Of a stretch of DNA of 62,295 nucleotides, positions 59,641 through 62,295 are shown in pieces. Made by a program: the position numbers and the translations under genes. Within the stretch, counting starts at the first letter, position 1. Every line of letters begins with the position of its first letter. The DNA is from Acetobacteraceae bacterium (GTDB lineage: Bacteria; Pseudomonadota; Alphaproteobacteria; Acetobacterales; Acetobacteraceae), in assembly GCA_030041375.1 (NCBI GenBank), contig JASHOA010000036.1, positions 1-62,295 of the forward strand, given 5' to 3'. A model generated the notes under the pieces. That model made no database searches and was not told where the DNA came from. It worked only from the letters and a program-made list of their open reading frames with translations.

Positions 59641-61407
59641 ATGCGCAATCTTGGGCCGTTCCTCAAGGACGCCTGGCGCCTTGCCAAGCCCTATTTCCGC
59701 TCTTCGGAAGAACGCTGGTCGGCGCGCGTTCTGCTCGTCTCGATCATCGCCCTCAATCTCATGATGGTCGGCATGAACGTGATCCTGAACTTCTGGAACC
59801 GTGCCTTCTTCAATTCGCTCCAGAACAAGGACTGGCACGCCTTTTTCAACCTGCTCTTCCTTTATGACCGCACACCCAACAGCATCATGCCCGGCTTCTG
59901 CCTGGTCGCCGCCATCTACATCACCGTTGCCGTGACCAGCACCTATCTCAATCAATGGCTGCAAATCCGCTGGCGACGCTGGCTCACCGGCCGCTACCTG
60001 AACGCCTGGCTCGCCGAGCGCGCCTATTACCGCATCAGCCTCACCGCCGCGGCGGAGGAGGGGACCGACAACCCCGATCAGCGAATTTCCGACGATCTCA
60101 ACACCTTTGCCGGGAGTACGCTTTCCCTCGGGCTCGATCTCCTCTCCAACGTCGTGACCCTCTTCAGTTTCCTGGGGATTCTCTGGAGCCTCTCCGGGCC
60201 ACTCCACGTCTTCGGCTTCAACATACCGGGCTACATGGTCTGGGTTGCGCTGATCTATGCGGTCCTTGGCACCTGGGCGACGCATCTCGTCGGCCGGCCG
60301 CTGGTCTGGCTGAATTTCCGCCAGCAGCGTGTGGAGGCCGATTTCCGCTTTACGCTCGCCCGGATGCGCGAGAATGTCGAAGGGATCGCGCTCTACGGCG
60401 GCGAGGCGGAGGAACGGCAGGGCTTTCTGCACCGCTTCTTCTTCGTCGTCGAAAACTGGTACCGCATCATGTACCGGACCCTCCTTCTGAACGCGCTCAC
60501 CGTCGGCTATTCCCAGATCGCCGTAGTGTTCCCGATCGTCGTTGCCGCACCGCGCTACTTCGCGGGGCAAATCCCGCTCGGCGGCTTGACCCAAACCGCA
60601 AATGCCTTCGGTCAGGTTCAGGGCGCCATGTCCTGGTTCGTCCAGGCGTATGCGTCCCTGGCCTCCTGGCGCGCCACGGTCGAACGATTGACCTACTTCC
60701 AGCACGCCCTCGATGCCGCGCATCTCGCCGCCTCCGACCCCGCCATCCGGGCCACGCCCGGTCAGGCCGATACACTCCGGCTCAGCAATCTCACGCTCCG
60801 GCTGCCGAACGGCGAATCGCTGCTCGCCGGTGCCGATCTCGCCCTCACCCCGCACCGTTCGGTGGTCATCACGGGCCGCTCCGGCGCCGGCAAATCCACT
60901 GTCTTTCGCGCCATTGCCGGCATCTGGCCGTTCGGCAGCGGCCGCGTCGAGTGGCCGAAGGGGCGGACGATGTTCCTGCCGCAGCGGCCCTACCTGCCGC
61001 TCGGCACGCTGCGCAAAGCCGTCACCTACCCGCAGGATCCAACCCGGTTCGACGACGCCACGATCGTCGCCGCACTCACCGACGCCGGCCTCGCGCATCT
61101 CATACCGCGCCTGAACGAAGAGGCCCCCTGGGCGCAAATTCTCTCCGGCGGCGAGCAGCAGCGCCTGGCGCTGGCTCGTGCTCTGCTGCTGCGCCCCGAT
61201 TGGCTCTTCCTGGACGAGGCAACCGCCAGCCTCGATCCCGAATCGGAAGCCGCCCTCTACCGCACGCTGCGCGAGAGGCTGCCGCGCACCACGGTGGTCT
61301 CCATCGCCCACAGCAATGCCGTCACCGCGTTGCACGACCGCCATCTTGAACTCGTCCGCGACGGTGGCATCGGCCGGCTTGCCGAGCCGGCCGAAATCGC
61401 AGCCTAG
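59641..61407 (+). CDS. SbmA/BacA-like ABC transporter (fused permease and ATPase, YddA type)
   Basis: This 588-residue protein has an SbmA_BacA-type transmembrane domain with about six helices (MVGMNVILNFWNRAFFNSLQ near 41-60; WKTQ-like WRRWLTGRYLNAWLAERAYY at about 111-130; DNPDQRISDDLNTFAGSTLS) and a C-terminal ABC domain. The latter has Walker [29 protein letters not shown] and Walker B WLFLDEATASLDPESE. Relatives take up peptides, very-long-chain fatty acids or vitamin B12-like compounds (YddA, Rv1819c). The DNP-x-QR motif is diagnostic for the group. Confidence 0.9.
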   Translation: MRNLGPFLKDAWRLAKPYFRSSEERWSARVLLVSIIALNLMMVGMNVILNFWNRAFFNSLQNKDWHAFFNLLFLYDRTPNSIMPGFCLVAAIYITVAVTSTYLNQWLQIRWRRWLTGRYLNAWLAERAYYRISLTAAAEEGTDNPDQRISDDLNTFAGSTLSLGLDLLSNVVTLFSFLGILWSLSGPLHVFGFNIPGYMVWVALIYAVLGTWATHLVGRPLVWLNFRQQRVEADFRFTLARMRENVEGIALYGGEAEERQGFLHRFFFVVENWYRIMYRTLLLNALTVGYSQIAVVFPIVVAAPRYFAGQIPLGGLTQTANAFGQVQGAMSWFVQAYASLASWRATVERLTYFQHALDAAHLAASDPAIRATPGQADTLRLSNLTLRLPNGESLLAGADLALTPHRSVVITGRSGAGKSTVFRAIAGIWPFGSGRVEWPKGRTMFLPQRPYLPLGTLRKAVTYPQDPTRFDDATIVAALTDAGLAHLIPRLNEEAPWAQILSGGEQQRLALARALLLRPDWLFLDEATASLDPESEAALYRTLRERLPRTTVVSIAHSNAVTALHDRHLELVRDGGIGRLAEPAEIAA

Positions 61408-61409
61408 AG

Positions 61410-61511
61410 CGGATCGTGCTTGACCGGAATCGCTCCGCGATTCCGGTCAAGCACGTGAATCCGCTCGGTCAGACAAGAGAGAGCGTGTTCAGTCAAGCTG
61501 AACACGCTCCA
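61410..61511 (+). repeat. Family-B two-hairpin repeat, copy 2 (intact)
   Basis: Two perfect hairpins lie side by side. GTGCTTGACCGGAATCGC / GCGATTCCGGTCAAGCAC (18-base arms, loop TCC, 61416-61454) is followed by GAGCGTGTTCAG / CTGAACACGCTC (12-base arms, loop TCAAG, 61481-61509). It fills the gap between two convergent genes, 3 bp after the SbmA-like stop, so it can serve as a two-way terminator. A decayed copy in the opposite orientation is at 21131-21221. Confidence 0.85.
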
Positions 61512-61522
61512 AGCCGCCATGC

Positions 61523-61918
61523 CTACGGCCCGCCGACCGTGATGACCACGCGCCGGCTCTCTTGCGAGGTCAACTGGTAGGGAACCTTGCCCTTCGCGCG
61601 CTGCTGGATGCGCGCCGCCGCAACGCCGTCGGCAGTCAACTGGTCGGTCACCACCTGGGCACGCGTTTCGGTCAAGTAGATGTTCGCCTGCACACTGCCG
61701 AGCGGGTCCGCGAACCCGGTCACGCTGACCGCGGCCCCCGGCTGCTGCGCCGCCGCCTGGGCTGCCGCGGCAATCGTCTTCAGGGCAGGCGCATCCAGCG
61801 CCGCCGACCATTCCTCGAAAAACACGACGAACGTCCGCCCGGCCGCCGCCTGGGGCCGCGCCGTGAACAAAAAGGCCGCAACTCCGAGCACGGCAAGAAC
61901 GACCAGCAACCGGCGCAT
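61523..61918 (-). CDS. Small OmpA-like domain protein
   Basis: This 131-residue protein has an N-terminal hydrophobic segment (LLVVLAVLGVAAFLFTA), which is a signal or anchor, and an OmpA/MotB-like domain: FVVFFEEWSAALDAPALKTI, VSVTGFADPLGSVQANIYL, TETRAQVVTDQLTADGV and SRRVVITV. This domain binds peptidoglycan in the periplasm. The domain is almost complete, with no barrel or other module. The gene is convergent with the SbmA-like transporter and separated from it by family-B repeat copy 2. Confidence 0.8.
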   Translation of the reverse strand: MRRLLVVLAVLGVAAFLFTARPQAAAGRTFVVFFEEWSAALDAPALKTIAAAAQAAAQQPGAAVSVTGFADPLGSVQANIYLTETRAQVVTDQLTADGVAAARIQQRAKGKVPYQLTSQESRRVVITVGGP

Positions 61919-62027
61919 CGCCTGATCCCCTGATTGGTGTAAGGCAGGAATTGGTGCCGCCTGCCGCCGCCTCCGTCAACGACGCTCAACCGAAGATCGC
62001 TGACGAATTCTCCCCTCTCCCTCTGGG

Positions 62028-62069
62028 CCGGGCTCCCAGCAAAGTCCCGGGACTTTGCTGGGAGCCCGG
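62028..62069. repeat. Perfect 42-bp palindrome inside a CCCTCTCCC-type repeat (family C, copy 2)
   Basis: The arms run 62028-62048 and 62049-62069: CCGGGCTCCCAGCAAAGTCC-C and its exact reverse complement, with no loop. Outside are CCCCTCTCCCTCT on the left and GGTGAGGGGTTGGGGGTGAG on the right. The segment lies between the OmpA-like gene and the IS481 element. Confidence 0.85.
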
Positions 62070-62124
62070 TGAGGGGTTGGGGGTGAGGGAGCCTCTCCGG
62101 TACAGACCGGGTAGATTCCCGACA

Positions 62125-62295
62125 TGTTAGACTGGGTTGATGGTCGACAGGTCAAGTTGCATCGGAGGGAGGGCCGCCGATGCCGTTTCTGGAGACCTGC
62201 CGAATGGAAGAGCGTGTTCGAATGATGCTGGACTACGATACGGGGAACTGGAGCGTTTCGGAGTTGTGCCAGCGCTACCGGGTCTGTCGAGATAC
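62125..62295 (+). mobile_element. IS481-family insertion sequence, left part
   Basis: A transposase gene starts at 62180 and runs off the window edge. The left end is placed near TGTTAGACTGGG at 62125 because IS481 elements start with TGT and have short leaders; this position is an estimate. The right end is outside the window. Confidence 0.6.
62180..62295 (+). CDS. IS481-family transposase, N-terminal fragment (cut by window edge)
   Basis: The frame reads MPFLETCRMEERVRMMLDYD, then TGNWSVSELCQRYRVCRD. MP-(W/F)-x-E-x-x-x-MEER(V/R)-x-F/M and SELCxRYGVSR are the known start of IS481 and related integrase-type transposases; the second part is the helix-turn-helix. The ribosome-binding site GGAGGGAGGGCC precedes the ATG. 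The DDE domain is outside the window. Confidence 0.85.
   Translation, partial: MPFLETCRMEERVRMMLDYDTGNWSVSELCQRYRVCRD

Noticed and set aside
1..62295. CRISPR array.
   Set aside because: No set of short direct repeats with regular unique spacers is present. The seven family-A copies are kilobases apart, except for two that are 340 bp apart.
1..62295. A dedicated phage-defence system.
   Set aside because: No restriction-modification, retron, CBASS, toxin-antitoxin pair or similar set was found. The only toxin-like sequence is a broken PIN fragment at 16691-16909.

Overview
The window is high-GC DNA with dense, tightly packed genes. It most likely comes from an alphaproteobacterium of the Rhodospirillales/Acetobacteraceae type. 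This is inferred from the gene content: a phasin, a sorbitol-dehydrogenase-type GMC flavoprotein with a Tat-exported small subunit, a DUF4175/TIGR02302 membrane protein next to lysA, ftsEX followed by a YdcF/PlsC/DUF2125 series, and a clpS-clpA pair. No 16S rRNA is present, so the genus cannot be fixed.

Region by region. 1-4.4 kb is a scar zone. It holds the end of an IS21-family element, a Tat-signal gene cut by it, a GMC dehydrogenase module, a broken gene carrying a two-hairpin repeat, and a small element with terminal inverted repeats. 4.4-16.2 kb is one minus-strand operon of 11 genes: a hybrid DeoR/LacI-like regulator, a carbohydrate ABC importer, enoyl-CoA hydratase, short-chain dehydrogenase, SMP-30 lactonase-like protein, a solute-binding-like protein without a signal peptide, a CaiB-type CoA transferase and a mutarotase-like protein. 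16.4-16.9 kb carries gene remnants. 17.1-20.5 kb is the housekeeping run yfgM-like / bamB / der. 20.7-33.1 kb is cell-envelope biology: small lipoproteins, lysA, DUF4175, ftsEX, YdcF, PlsC, DUF2125, a D,D-carboxypeptidase and then a phasin. 33.5-36.3 kb is clpS-clpA.

36.5-45.7 kb is a complete four-gene RND efflux operon (adaptor, two pumps, outer-membrane factor). 46.1-50.8 kb has a CHAP lipoprotein, a lone tatA, a partly duplicated MmgE/PrpD gene with a lipoprotein gene of different base composition between the two copies, and an acetamidase. tRNA-Pro(CGG) follows, then a RuBisCO-like protein with a cupin partner, an amidase with its small partner, a GlcD-GlcF-type fused flavin/iron-sulfur dehydrogenase, an EAL protein, a DUF1499 protein, an SbmA/BacA-like exporter and an OmpA-like protein. 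The window ends inside an IS481-family transposase.

Two things stand out. The first is a 74-104 bp repeat, present seven times and always in the same orientation. Each full copy can fold into two perfect hairpins, and one copy sits inside a coding sequence. The second is the 11-gene operon, which joins sugar-type uptake and lactone chemistry to CoA-thioester enzymes and looks like an uncharacterised catabolic route.
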